Assembly (NCBI GenBank): GCA_049513975.1
Contig: JBEKVM010000002.1
Coordinates: 1-64,000 of the forward strand
From: JBEKOF01 sp049513975
Lineage (GTDB): Bacteria > Verrucomicrobiota > Verrucomicrobiia > Limisphaerales > Palsa-1400
Length of the DNA: 64,000 bases
Direction of reading: 5' to 3'
A program made the translations under genes and the position numbers. Below the pieces are notes generated by a model, which had not been told where the DNA came from, did no database searches, and saw only the letters and a list, made by a program, of their open reading frames with translations. Shown piece after piece: positions 7,811 to 16,867 of this stretch (position 1 is its first letter; every line of letters starts with the position of its first letter).

Positions 7811-8219
7811 GGCGAAGCCGGAGGATGGTTTCCTCCTCCTTTCTGGTGACGAGGCCCGCGTTGTCCGAGAGACCAACCAACCCGAAAGATTGAGATCTCC
7901 AGCCCAGGGTGGCTCGTTTCTCGTTGCTGGGCTTCAAAACGGAATCCCCTTGAAATTCCAGGAGCGCGTGTGAAAAGGGCGGGCCGCCACGGCCACGAGG
8001 CGGACTTTTTTCGCAAAACGGCCTGAATTCTCCGCCCCGTCACCCCCGGCGTCCACGGGCGGGCGAGCTTTTCAGCCACGCTTTTGCGCCGCCCAAGACA
8101 GGTCTTGACACCGAAACCAGGCGGCGGCAAACTGACCCCATGACGAGAACCCATCGTCGTTTTGCCGCGAGAGCGTCGAAGAGGAATTCCCGTCATTTGC
8201 ATTCAGGAGATGCATCCGC
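7811..8219. other. Intergenic stretch with a palindrome, no gene recognised
   Basis: About 400 bp between the mini-ORF and the GH43 gene. Minus-strand frames are open but have the Arg/Pro/Ser-rich composition of shadows. It contains the palindrome at 8094-8107 and, just before the next gene, a GGAG ribosome-binding site. Confidence 0.5.
8094..8107. promoter_or_regulatory. Palindrome CAAGAC-AG-GTCTTG
   Basis: A perfect 6-bp inverted repeat separated by two bases, 112 bp upstream of a GH43 gene. An identical-arm copy (CAAGAC-AA-GTCTTG) lies at 15148-15161, 20 bp upstream of another GH43 gene. It could be an operator, but two copies are weak evidence. Confidence 0.3.
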
Positions 8220-10646
8220 ATGAAGAGAGCAACTGTTTCTGCAGTGTCCCTGCTTTTGGCGGTGGCCGGCTGGAGTATCAACGCTTACGGGTTTACCAAT
8301 TCCACCATTCTGCCGAATGAGAATGTGGGCGATCCGTACATCATGAAATTCAACGGGGTTTTTTACCTGTTCCCCAGCGGAAACAGGTGCTACAGTTCAT
8401 ACGATCTTGTGAATTGGAAGAATGAGGGATCGTGGAGTGCCGATCCGAGAATGCGCGGGACTTTCGCTCCTGAAATGTTCTACCACAACGGCACCTTTTA
8501 CCTGGTCGGCTCCCCTGGAGGAAACGGGCACTACGTGCTTACCAGTGATGCTCCCACGGGTCCTTTCGTCGTGCGCACAGAGAATTTGGGCAAACGGTTT
8601 GACGGAGACCTTTTTTTCGACGACGACGGACAGGAGTATTTTTTTTACACGGGAGGCGGCGATGGTATTGCAGGATGCGGCATGAGCAATCCGTTGAGTT
8701 TTGATGGCCCGGAAGTAAAGAATCTTGTGACGCTTGGCCAATGGACGGAAGGGCCGGAACTCATCAAGCGCAACGGCCTCTATTATTTGACCTACACGGG
8801 AGTTCACCTGTTCAGTCCCGGCTACAGGGAGTGTTATGCGGTGGCAACCAGTCCGCTGGGGCCGTATCAGACGGGCGGCAATAATCCCATCCTGCTTAAT
8901 ACCGAGGGCGGTTTTCACAATCTGGGCCACAGCCGCACATTTATTGGTCCGGATCTGGATATGTATTATACGGTGTATCATAATGTGGTGGTTCGCGCGA
9001 ACCGGCGCATGAATATTGACGCCACTGCGTTCAACGGCTCAAAAATGGTGGTGTACGGCCCCACCAACTGGAAACAGCCCGATCCCGTCATGCCTGATTT
9101 TTACGATCGTTTCAACAGGGATGCAATCGGCGCCGAGTGGTTCACCGTGGGTGCCGGCGCCTGGGGAATTGCCGATCGTCAGTTCCTGTCCCAGAGCAAC
9201 CATTCGGGTGAGTTCAAGCTGGTTGCCGCGCATCCGACCGGAAAGAACTTCACCGCGGAATTCAATATGAAAGAGGTGCAGGCCGGCTCCGAGCGGGCGC
9301 GGCTCGGTGTGGTGTTCAACTACAGCGATGAAAACAACTACGGCCTCGTGCTGCTGAACAGCGCCTCGAACAGGCTTGAAGTGAATTTCAAGACCAACGG
9401 CTTGTGGGCAGCGCAGACCGATCACACCATGCTTCAGGGATGGACTTATGGAAAATTGCATTGTCTGAGGATTGAAAAACAGGATGACGCCTGCCGGTTC
9501 TATATTGACGACATGCAAAGGGCGGCGCGTGAGATCAATGGATTGAAGGCCGGCAGAATCGGCTATGTCACGATTGACGATCAGGCCCAGTTCGGATTTA
9601 CCGCGTTCAGCAGCAAGGTCAATGGCAGCAGCGCCTTTGACCTCGCCAAGCCCATTCCCGGAGTTATCGAAGCCGTTCATTATAAAAGCGGTGGAGAAGG
9701 AGTTGGATTTCACGGTGTTTCTTCCGGAGCATCCGCGAAAACGTACCGCAGCGATAACACAAACATCCGCGAATGCGGAGAAGGTGGGTATGCGCTTGGC
9801 GGGATAGCTGCGGGAGAGTGGTATGCGTATGCGGCCAATATCAAGGCGGATGCAAAATATCACTGCGGCATACGGTATTCCTCGACGGCCAATGAAACAA
9901 AGTTGCGTTTCCTGTGCGACGACAAAGCTATTTCTGAAGCCGTGGGCCTGCCCGCCACGGGCGGGGAAAACAATTATCGCACCTGGACGGCACAAAACCT
10001 CCCGATGCCGGAGGGGATTCATACGCTGAAGGTGGTGACGGAGCAAGGCGCGGTAAATCTGTACACGCTCACCTTTGTGCTGGCGGCCGATACACGGCCC
10101 GAGGCGTCAGACAACTTTACGAATGCGTTTTCCGCAGCCTGGAATTTCACCGACGGGGCCTGGGATATTCAGGACGGCCATGCGCATGTGGACGGCTGGG
10201 GCAAAAGGGCGCTGGGGAACATTGGATGGACAGACTACTCGGTTTCCGCCGGCATCCAATGCCCGTTGGAGGGCGGCAACGCGGGAATCATGTTCCGGCT
10301 TAAGAATCCGTCCAATGGAGCGGCCAATGACAATCCCAAGATGGGGACCCACTATTTCCAGGGATATTACGCGGGCATCAGCCCCACGGGGATTGTGCTG
10401 GCCAGGATTAATTACGACTGGAAGGAACTGGCGCGCGCCGGCCCCGCGCTTGCTGCCGGCCAGTCGTATCGCCTGAGGATTGATGTATTGGGCAGCACAT
10501 ACACGGTCTATCTCAACGACTCGACCACCCCTGCCATTACCTACACCGATAATCTTCCATATCCGTTTATTGCCGGCAAAGTCGGGCTGCGCAACGAGAG
10601 CGCCCGGGGATATTTTGATAATTTTAAGGTGACAGCATTGAAGTGA
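8220..10646 (+). CDS. Secreted GH43 glycosidase with ConA-like and CBM6-like modules
   Basis: 808 residues, GGAG ribosome-binding site upstream, signal peptide ~1-24. The five-bladed GH43 domain covers ~25-290: probable base Asp38 in VGDPYIMKFNG, Asp130 in FDGDLFFDDDG, and acid Glu177 in WTEGPELIKRNGLYYLTY. It is followed by a concanavalin-like beta-sandwich (~295-470), a CBM6-like module (~477-615, with GGEGVGFHG and AAGEWYAYAANI) and a second concanavalin/DUF1080-like sandwich (~625-808). GH43 members are mostly alpha-L-arabinofuranosidases, beta-xylosidases or galactan exo-hydrolases; the added modules suggest action on a polymer. It is the first intact gene of a plus-strand series continuing to 18493. 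Confidence 0.85.
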   Translation: MKRATVSAVSLLLAVAGWSINAYGFTNSTILPNENVGDPYIMKFNGVFYLFPSGNRCYSSYDLVNWKNEGSWSADPRMRGTFAPEMFYHNGTFYLVGSPGGNGHYVLTSDAPTGPFVVRTENLGKRFDGDLFFDDDGQEYFFYTGGGDGIAGCGMSNPLSFDGPEVKNLVTLGQWTEGPELIKRNGLYYLTYTGVHLFSPGYRECYAVATSPLGPYQTGGNNPILLNTEGGFHNLGHSRTFIGPDLDMYYTVYHNVVVRANRRMNIDATAFNGSKMVVYGPTNWKQPDPVMPDFYDRFNRDAIGAEWFTVGAGAWGIADRQFLSQSNHSGEFKLVAAHPTGKNFTAEFNMKEVQAGSERARLGVVFNYSDENNYGLVLLNSASNRLEVNFKTNGLWAAQTDHTMLQGWTYGKLHCLRIEKQDDACRFYIDDMQRAAREINGLKAGRIGYVTIDDQAQFGFTAFSSKVNGSSAFDLAKPIPGVIEAVHYKSGGEGVGFHGVSSGASAKTYRSDNTNIRECGEGGYALGGIAAGEWYAYAANIKADAKYHCGIRYSSTANETKLRFLCDDKAISEAVGLPATGGENNYRTWTAQNLPMPEGIHTLKVVTEQGAVNLYTLTFVLAADTRPEASDNFTNAFSAAWNFTDGAWDIQDGHAHVDGWGKRALGNIGWTDYSVSAGIQCPLEGGNAGIMFRLKNPSNGAANDNPKMGTHYFQGYYAGISPTGIVLARINYDWKELARAGPALAAGQSYRLRIDVLGSTYTVYLNDSTTPAITYTDNLPYPFIAGKVGLRNESARGYFDNFKVTALK

Positions 10647-10754
10647 CATTCTTGACCGCAGCGTCCACGGCCCGGGCTGCGTCCGTCATCGCTGCCGAGG
10701 ACAACCAATGAAGAATAACACTGAGAATTATTGAACGATGAAGGATTGATGATT

Positions 10755-12719
10755 ATGACTGCAAAACACCGCTGGTTGATTCGCCGCCTGACGGTTTTGG
10801 GCGGTGCCGTTTTGGCGCTGGGTTCTCCGGGCAATCCGGCCCGGGCGCAGGAATGGAAAATCCCCGCCACCGCCCCGCTGCTGACCCAGTGGGCCAAGGA
10901 AGTTTCGCCCACTAATGCGCATCCGGAGTATCCCCGGCCGGCGCTGGTTCGCGAGGATTGGCAAGACTTGAACGGACTGTGGGATTATGCGGTCACCGCC
11001 AAGGCTGCCGAACAAGCGCCCAGGGTTTACGATGGAAAGATTCTCGTCCCTTACTGCATCGAGTCGGCGCTTTCGGGGGTGATGAAGCCGCTGACTCCGC
11101 AAGACCGGCTGTGGTACCATCGGACCTTCACCCTGCCAGGCGGGTGGGCTGGCCGGCGTGTTCTGTTGCATTTCGAAGCGGTGGACTGGGAAACGACCGT
11201 TTACCTTAACGGCAAGAACCTTGGGTCACACCGCGGCAGCTATGACGCGTTCACCTTCGACATCACTGGCGCCCTGAAGGGTGAAGGCCGGCAGGAACTG
11301 GTGGTTTCGGACCTGGATCCAACCGACACCGGCTGGCAATTGCGTGGCAAGCAGGTCCTCCATCCGATCGGATGTTCCTACACGGCCTGCTCGGGCATCT
11401 GGCAGACGGTTTGGCTGGAGCCGGTCCCCACCAACAGTGTGGACGCCCTCAAGGTTGTGCCCGATGTCAAATCCGGGGTGCTCCATCTGACTGTGGATGG
11501 GCGGATCGCGCCTGGCTCGGTGGCCGTCGAGGCGACCGTCTTGGACGGGTCGGAGAAAGTCGCCACCGCCAGCGGGACGCTGGGCGCCGAATTCATCGCT
11601 GCCGGCTCTCCCGACCGGCGCCGGAACCGGCTGATGTGGGTCACCACCGACCTTGACTTGGCGGTCAAGGACGCCAAGCCCTGGACACCCGACACTCCCT
11701 TCCTTTACGACCTGGTGGTCGAGCTCAAAGACCGGGACGGCAAGGTTGTGGACACGGTGCGCAGTTACTTCGGCATGCGCAGCGTGGGCGCGGGCAAGGA
11801 CGAGAAAGGGGTTGAGCGCCCGCTGCTCAATGGCAAGCCTCTTATCATGGCCGGCGCGCTCGACCAGGGTTACTGGCCCGACGGCGTTTACACGGCCCCG
11901 ACCGACGCCGCCTTGCGTTATGACATTGAGGCGGCCAGGAAACTGGGAATGAACTCCGTCCGCAAACACGTCAAGATGGAGCCCGAGCGCTGGTATTACT
12001 GGGCCGACAAACTGGGCCTCCTCGTTCTACAGGACATGCCCACGGGCAAGGAAGGCGATCCCGAAACCGACTTGATGACCTCGCCAGCGGCCTCGATGCA
12101 ATGCGAGGGCGAAAAGCGCCTGCTCATCCAGCAGCGCTGGAATCATCCCTCGATTATCGAATGGTGCCCCTTCAACGAAGGGTGGGGCCAGCACGACACC
12201 CTGCGCTACGCCAAGTGGATCAAGGAGCTGGATCCTTCCCGCCTGGTTGATGAGGCCAGCGGCTTCAATCTGCACGGGGGCGGCGACGTGAACGACAGAC
12301 ACGGCGGTTTCGGCGGCCCCAGTGGCAACCGCTTTGGCATTGTCAGTGAAGACGGCGGCTATGGCGTGGACGTGGAAGGGCATTGCTGGTCGCGCGAAAA
12401 AGACTGGACCTACCAGACCTTCGACGAACAGACCGGGCGCCAGATCGAGGGTCAGATGCGCAACCAGAATCCCGGCAAGCCGATCCCGATCCTGACCCCG
12501 GCCAGCAAGAACTGGATGAACGCCCAGGTCGTGAAGATGTACAATGATTTCTGGCATAACAAGGTGCCGCGCGGCATGAGCGGCGACTTCTTTTGCCAGC
12601 TTACCGACGTCGAAGTCGAGTGCGACGGACTGCTCAGTTATGACCGGGCCGTCTTCAAGGTGGATCCCGAAGTGGTCGGCCCGGCCATCAGTGGAGCGAG
12701 TCGGCCGACGGAGAAGTGA
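10755..12719 (+). CDS. Exported GH2 glycoside hydrolase, paralogue 1
   Basis: 654 residues from the ATG at 10755, chosen because AAGGA at 10741-10745 is well spaced from it; ATG 10749 and TTG 10731 are in frame upstream. Signal peptide ~1-29 (VLGGAVLALGSPGNPARA). Domain order is the GH2 sugar-binding jelly roll (~30-190, NGLWDYAVT, GRRVLLHFEAVDWETTVYLN), an Ig-like domain (~190-320) and a TIM barrel. Proposed acid/base is Glu475 in FNEGWGQHD and nucleophile Glu532 in IVSEDGGYG. It shares the N-terminal signature WAKEVSPTNAHPEYPRP and the KHVKMEPERWYYWADKLGLL block with three other genes here. GH2 activities include beta-galactosidase, beta-glucuronidase and arabinosidase; the substrate is not resolved. 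Confidence 0.88.
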   Translation: MTAKHRWLIRRLTVLGGAVLALGSPGNPARAQEWKIPATAPLLTQWAKEVSPTNAHPEYPRPALVREDWQDLNGLWDYAVTAKAAEQAPRVYDGKILVPYCIESALSGVMKPLTPQDRLWYHRTFTLPGGWAGRRVLLHFEAVDWETTVYLNGKNLGSHRGSYDAFTFDITGALKGEGRQELVVSDLDPTDTGWQLRGKQVLHPIGCSYTACSGIWQTVWLEPVPTNSVDALKVVPDVKSGVLHLTVDGRIAPGSVAVEATVLDGSEKVATASGTLGAEFIAAGSPDRRRNRLMWVTTDLDLAVKDAKPWTPDTPFLYDLVVELKDRDGKVVDTVRSYFGMRSVGAGKDEKGVERPLLNGKPLIMAGALDQGYWPDGVYTAPTDAALRYDIEAARKLGMNSVRKHVKMEPERWYYWADKLGLLVLQDMPTGKEGDPETDLMTSPAASMQCEGEKRLLIQQRWNHPSIIEWCPFNEGWGQHDTLRYAKWIKELDPSRLVDEASGFNLHGGGDVNDRHGGFGGPSGNRFGIVSEDGGYGVDVEGHCWSREKDWTYQTFDEQTGRQIEGQMRNQNPGKPIPILTPASKNWMNAQVVKMYNDFWHNKVPRGMSGDFFCQLTDVEVECDGLLSYDRAVFKVDPEVVGPAISGASRPTEK

Positions 12720-12754
12720 AGTGGATTGTCTTGATTGAAAGAACCTTAACAAGC

Positions 12755-15073
12755 ATGAGGATAGATTCGACCTTTGGGGTGCTGTGGGCGATGGCTTTTT
12801 GCTGGCTTGGCTCGGCGGGCCTGACGAATGCCGGGATCTTCAATGTCAGAAGCGCGCCTTACAATGCCAAAGGCGATGGGGTGACCGACGATGTCAGGGC
12901 CATTCAATCTGCCATTGAAGCGGCTGCTCAGGCCGGCCCCGGCAATACGGTGTTATTGCCCGCCGGCCATTATTATTTGCTCAGTCCAGGGGTGGATCGC
13001 GGGTTTTACTTTCGCATTCCCCCGAGCGCCGTGAACCTAACCATTGCCGGGGAGGGCACAAACACCTTCTTGTTGAGCGCCGGGGGACACTCCCCGTTCA
13101 TTGCGGACCGTTGCACCAACTGCAAGATCCAAAACTTGACGGTGGATTTCAAGACGCTGAATGTTACCCAGGGAAAGATCACGGCGGTGGATGCAGGCCA
13201 AAGGACGGCGACGGTCTCGATGGATTCGGGGTACGCCGCGCCCAACTCAGCTACTTTCACGGCGGGAGGAAGGTACCGGCCGCAGCTCAGGGTCTTGTCG
13301 TCCGGGCGGAACACATTCAACTGGAGTCAACAATTAACGATCACGTCCATCACCCAGACAAATTCCCAATGGGTCATCGGATTGAACCAGCCGGTGAAAG
13401 CCGATGACGTGGGCAAGCGGTTCTTCATCTGGGGAAAGCAGCAGGGTGAATGGACCCGTTTTGTTGATTGCCGGGACTGTAGCGGTTTCTCGGTCCAGAA
13501 TGTGGCGGACTACGCCGGCGGAGGATTCAGCGGAGGGGGCAGCTCGGGAACGCTGAATTTCAGCAATTTTTACTGCGGGCCGCCACCTGGATCCGACCGC
13601 CTTGGTTTCTACGGAGGCCACCAGGGACATACTCGCGCCAATGTCGTTTTGACCGATTGCCAATGGCTGATGAGCAACGACGACGATATGAACGAACTGA
13701 CCCCGTTGCAGGATATTCTTGCTCATCCTTCGCCGAATATCATCCAGGTGGCACACGGGTCCGATTATCAGGCGGGAGACACGGTTTCGATCTGGGATTA
13801 CACGGATGTCAATTCTGTCCATGTTCGCACAAACGCGGTCATCCAGAGCGTCGCGCATAATTCGAATGGAAACGATGATCTGGTTCTGGACAAGGACGTG
13901 GAGATTGTTCGGACCGGCAAAGGCACCGGCCCGCCCAATCAAGACCCCAACGATCGCGTTGTCAATCTCACTTCCGGCGGGACCTGGAAGCTAATCAACT
14001 GCGCCTTCAGCTCTTCCTTCGCCCATCCGCTCCTGCTCAAGACCGCCCGGGGAATTGACATGGAAGGATGCCGCATTTTTGGCAGTGACATGAGCGGGCT
14101 GGATTGCGGGATGCAAACCTACTGGAACGAGGGTCCCCAGACCTGCAATGTGACGTTGAAGCACAACACGTTTTATGACATTGACGGGATCAGTTGCAGA
14201 ATCGGCATTGAAGTTCCTGACGGCACATCGTCGGGTTCGCGCGACCAGCAGAATATTGACATAGAGGAGAACCTTTTCTTGTCGGGCGGGAACCACGACG
14301 TTTGGAATGGAATCATGCCGCGGGGCGTCGCGCTGTTGATCGGAAATGTCCACGGAGCGGTGGTGAAGAACAACGTGTTCGCGGGCTTTCCCAACGCCAG
14401 CATTGTCGTTTACTCGTCGGACAATGTGGCCATTAGCGACAATGTCTTTCTCAATGCCCACAGTTCGAGCAACCGTTCCCAAAATTGGCCGCGCTCGGCC
14501 AATGTCGATCCCGGCTCTTTGATTACCGTCAATCATTCCTCCCATGTCTTGTTGGGCGGAAATCTTCTTTACAATGACGGGCCTTTTGGCAGCAAGCTCG
14601 TCGCGGTGGGTCCGGATGTTTCCGGCATGGAGGGGGCGGATACGGGCGTGGTCCGCGCCAAGCCTCTCCTCTGCCAAGCCGCCAACGCTGTGATTCACAA
14701 CGCGCGTTTGAATCCAGCCGCAGAGGCAGGCGGCGCCAGCTATGTTGTCGGGATCACCCAGCCAGACAGCTATGTTAAGTTCACGGCAACCGTGCCGTCG
14801 CCCGGCCGCTATCCTGTCATTGTTACATTTGACAATGCTGGCACGGACTCGACCGGCTATGGGCTGGCGGCGACTCAACAGATCATTGTCAATGGAGATG
14901 ATGGTTCTCCTGTCACGGTGACTTACCCCTTCACTGGCAGTTGGGGAAGGTTCAATCCGGGGTACGTGACGATCTCGTGGGTAAACCTGAAGGCCGGCGC
15001 CAACACGCTTCAGTTTAATCACGCCACGAACAGCGCTGATCTGCGCGGCATCGTTATTCCGGTGAAGTCATGA
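12755..15073 (+). CDS. Secreted GH110-like right-handed beta-helix protein with C-terminal CBM-like domain
   Basis: 772 residues from ATG 12755; a GTG at 12716 overlapping the GH2 stop is in frame, but the signal peptide starts at MRIDSTFG. The mature part opens with FNVRSAPYNAKGDGVTDD, the pectate_lyase_3 type entry into a parallel beta-helix (~30-610), with many N-rich turns such as NNVFAGFPNASIVVYSSDNV. The C-terminal ~120 residues (651-772) form a beta-sandwich of CBM6/35 type (YVKFTATVPSPGRYPVIVTF, GANTLQFNHATNSADLRGI). The helix resembles GH110 alpha-galactosidases (PFIADRCTNCKIQNLTVDF), but polysaccharide lyases share the fold, so the reaction is open. Confidence 0.7.
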   Translation: MRIDSTFGVLWAMAFCWLGSAGLTNAGIFNVRSAPYNAKGDGVTDDVRAIQSAIEAAAQAGPGNTVLLPAGHYYLLSPGVDRGFYFRIPPSAVNLTIAGEGTNTFLLSAGGHSPFIADRCTNCKIQNLTVDFKTLNVTQGKITAVDAGQRTATVSMDSGYAAPNSATFTAGGRYRPQLRVLSSGRNTFNWSQQLTITSITQTNSQWVIGLNQPVKADDVGKRFFIWGKQQGEWTRFVDCRDCSGFSVQNVADYAGGGFSGGGSSGTLNFSNFYCGPPPGSDRLGFYGGHQGHTRANVVLTDCQWLMSNDDDMNELTPLQDILAHPSPNIIQVAHGSDYQAGDTVSIWDYTDVNSVHVRTNAVIQSVAHNSNGNDDLVLDKDVEIVRTGKGTGPPNQDPNDRVVNLTSGGTWKLINCAFSSSFAHPLLLKTARGIDMEGCRIFGSDMSGLDCGMQTYWNEGPQTCNVTLKHNTFYDIDGISCRIGIEVPDGTSSGSRDQQNIDIEENLFLSGGNHDVWNGIMPRGVALLIGNVHGAVVKNNVFAGFPNASIVVYSSDNVAISDNVFLNAHSSSNRSQNWPRSANVDPGSLITVNHSSHVLLGGNLLYNDGPFGSKLVAVGPDVSGMEGADTGVVRAKPLLCQAANAVIHNARLNPAAEAGGASYVVGITQPDSYVKFTATVPSPGRYPVIVTFDNAGTDSTGYGLAATQQIIVNGDDGSPVTVTYPFTGSWGRFNPGYVTISWVNLKAGANTLQFNHATNSADLRGIVIPVKS

Positions 15074-15147
15074 ATCGCCTGCCGGATTACATTACTTTGT
15101 TGACGCCCGATGGACGGCTTGGTTGGCGTGCGTCCATGCAGCCCCCG

Positions 15148-15161
15148 CAAGACAAGTCTTG
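15148..15161. promoter_or_regulatory. Palindrome CAAGAC-AA-GTCTTG
   Basis: Second copy of the palindrome at 8094-8107. Its right half reads on into GTCTTGATTGAAGAA, which is nearly repeated at 12727-12742 (GTCTTGATTGAAAGAA) 13 bp before the start of the preceding beta-helix gene. Confidence 0.3.
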
Positions 15162-15181
15162 ATTGAAGAAAAGGATGGATT

Positions 15182-16789
15182 ATGAAATGTGATGATGTTA
15201 GGTTGCTGCCGCGCCGCAGCTTTCTGCGCAGCGCCGCCGCCGGCGCCCTGGGCGCCAAACCACTTATGGCGGGCCTGGCGGGCGCGCTGGCCACCGGTTG
15301 TGCCTCGATGGTTGCCCCAACGAAGAGCGGTTCCACGATTGATCCGAGAGAGGAGCGCCAGCCCTCAGGCGACCTGGGCAACGGTTTCTACAAGAATCCC
15401 GTGGTCATAACCGGCAATTTCGCTGACCTCTCCGTGATCCGGGTGGGCCGGGATTACTACATCCCCAAGGGCCAGTTGATCTGGCACTCGCGCGACTTGG
15501 TCAACTGGGAGCCGATCCGCTGCCGCCAGAAGGTCCTGGGCATTGTTGACACGATCGTCCAGCTTGGCGACGAATTCCGCATTTACGCCGGCAACTTGCC
15601 GGGGTACATAGCTGCTGCGCGCGCCAAGCACCCGCTGGGGCCGTGGAGCGATCCGATCACCTTCCCGGGAGAGTCTTTTGATATCTCATACATGAAAGGT
15701 CTGGACGGCAAGGATTACCTGATCGGCGGAGGCGGCCCGCCTGACTGCGGGGTCCTCTTCGAGTTGGCACCCGACGGCATGTCGGTCGTCAGGGAGCAAA
15801 AGCTCGGATACATGGGTTGGCCGATCCCGGAAGACTGGGACGTCGAAGGCTTCTTTCTGGAGGGCTGGAACACCATCACCAAAGGCGGGTATCATTACCT
15901 CTTGACAGCGGAGGGGGGGACTGCGGGTCCGCCGACCAGCCACATGGCCCTAGCGGCGCGCTCGAAGAACCCCAACGGCCCGTGGGAGAATTCGCCCTAT
16001 AACCCGATCGTCCATACCTACAGCAAGGACGAGCCCTTCTGGTCCCAGGGGCAGGGCGTGCTTGTTGATACCCCCGAGGGGGAGTGGTACATGATGTATC
16101 ATGGTTACCTGAAGGACCAGCGCTACCTTGGACGCAATGCCTTCTTGTTGCCCGTCGAGTGGACGAGCGACGGCTGGTTCCGAGTCCTGAAGGGAATCAA
16201 GAGCGACCAGCCGATCCGCAAGCCCAAGGGCGGCGAGGCGGTTCCGCACGGCTTCAAGCTCAATGACGATTTTCCAGGGCCGGAGTTGGACATCAAATGG
16301 TCGTTCGGCGGGCGTGAGGCGTCCCCCGAGGGCCGCTACCGCTTCGTGCAGGGCGGCCTGGCGCTCCAGGGTTTCACGCCCTGGGTTCCGATGATCATGC
16401 CCATCACCCACCGGGCCTACGAATTCGTCACTGAAATGACCGTGCCGGCGGGGGCCGAGGGTGGAGCGGTCATTTACGCCAATGCGCGGCTCTACACCAG
16501 TGTCAGTGTCAAGGGCGATACCATCAGCGGCCATGGCATGCTCGGCGGTGCCAGCGAGAGAAAGAACTTCGGCGGCGGGCGGATTTTCTTCCGGATGGTC
16601 TGCCAGGACGGGCTTGGGCGGCTTTACTACGGCCCCGACGGCAAACAATGGAAACATCTGGCGATGACCTCCGACATTTCTCATTATGACCACACCATCT
16701 ACGGCGGAGGCGGGGTGCATCCCGGAATGTTCGCCGCGGGCAGCGGCGAGGTCATCGTTCATAATTTCCGCGTTAAAGGACTGGCCTGA
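15182..16789 (+). CDS. Tat-exported GH43-like lipoprotein, tandem copy 1
   Basis: 535 residues, AAGGATGG just upstream of the ATG. The N-terminus has a twin-arginine signal (LPRRSFLRSAAAGALG) and a lipobox-like ATGC, so a folded, membrane-anchored enzyme is predicted. The propeller carries probable base Asp82 (NFADLSVIRVGRDYY) and a glutamate at 222 or 227 (VEGFFLEGWNTITKGGYHYL) as acid; the usual EGP motif is replaced by LEGW. A beta-sandwich GH43 C-terminal domain (~360-535) follows, with LNDDFPGPELDIKWSF and FFRMVCQDGLGRLYYGPDGK. The next gene is a close paralogue in the same order, so the pair arose by tandem duplication. Confidence 0.82.
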   Translation: MKCDDVRLLPRRSFLRSAAAGALGAKPLMAGLAGALATGCASMVAPTKSGSTIDPREERQPSGDLGNGFYKNPVVITGNFADLSVIRVGRDYYIPKGQLIWHSRDLVNWEPIRCRQKVLGIVDTIVQLGDEFRIYAGNLPGYIAAARAKHPLGPWSDPITFPGESFDISYMKGLDGKDYLIGGGGPPDCGVLFELAPDGMSVVREQKLGYMGWPIPEDWDVEGFFLEGWNTITKGGYHYLLTAEGGTAGPPTSHMALAARSKNPNGPWENSPYNPIVHTYSKDEPFWSQGQGVLVDTPEGEWYMMYHGYLKDQRYLGRNAFLLPVEWTSDGWFRVLKGIKSDQPIRKPKGGEAVPHGFKLNDDFPGPELDIKWSFGGREASPEGRYRFVQGGLALQGFTPWVPMIMPITHRAYEFVTEMTVPAGAEGGAVIYANARLYTSVSVKGDTISGHGMLGGASERKNFGGGRIFFRMVCQDGLGRLYYGPDGKQWKHLAMTSDISHYDHTIYGGGGVHPGMFAAGSGEVIVHNFRVKGLA

Positions 16790-16867
16790 TTCTATGCGCT
16801 TCAAGACATCTCGCCATCCCCTTTGAGACCAAGAAACCTGCCTGACGTTTATAAAAGGAGAGAATAT

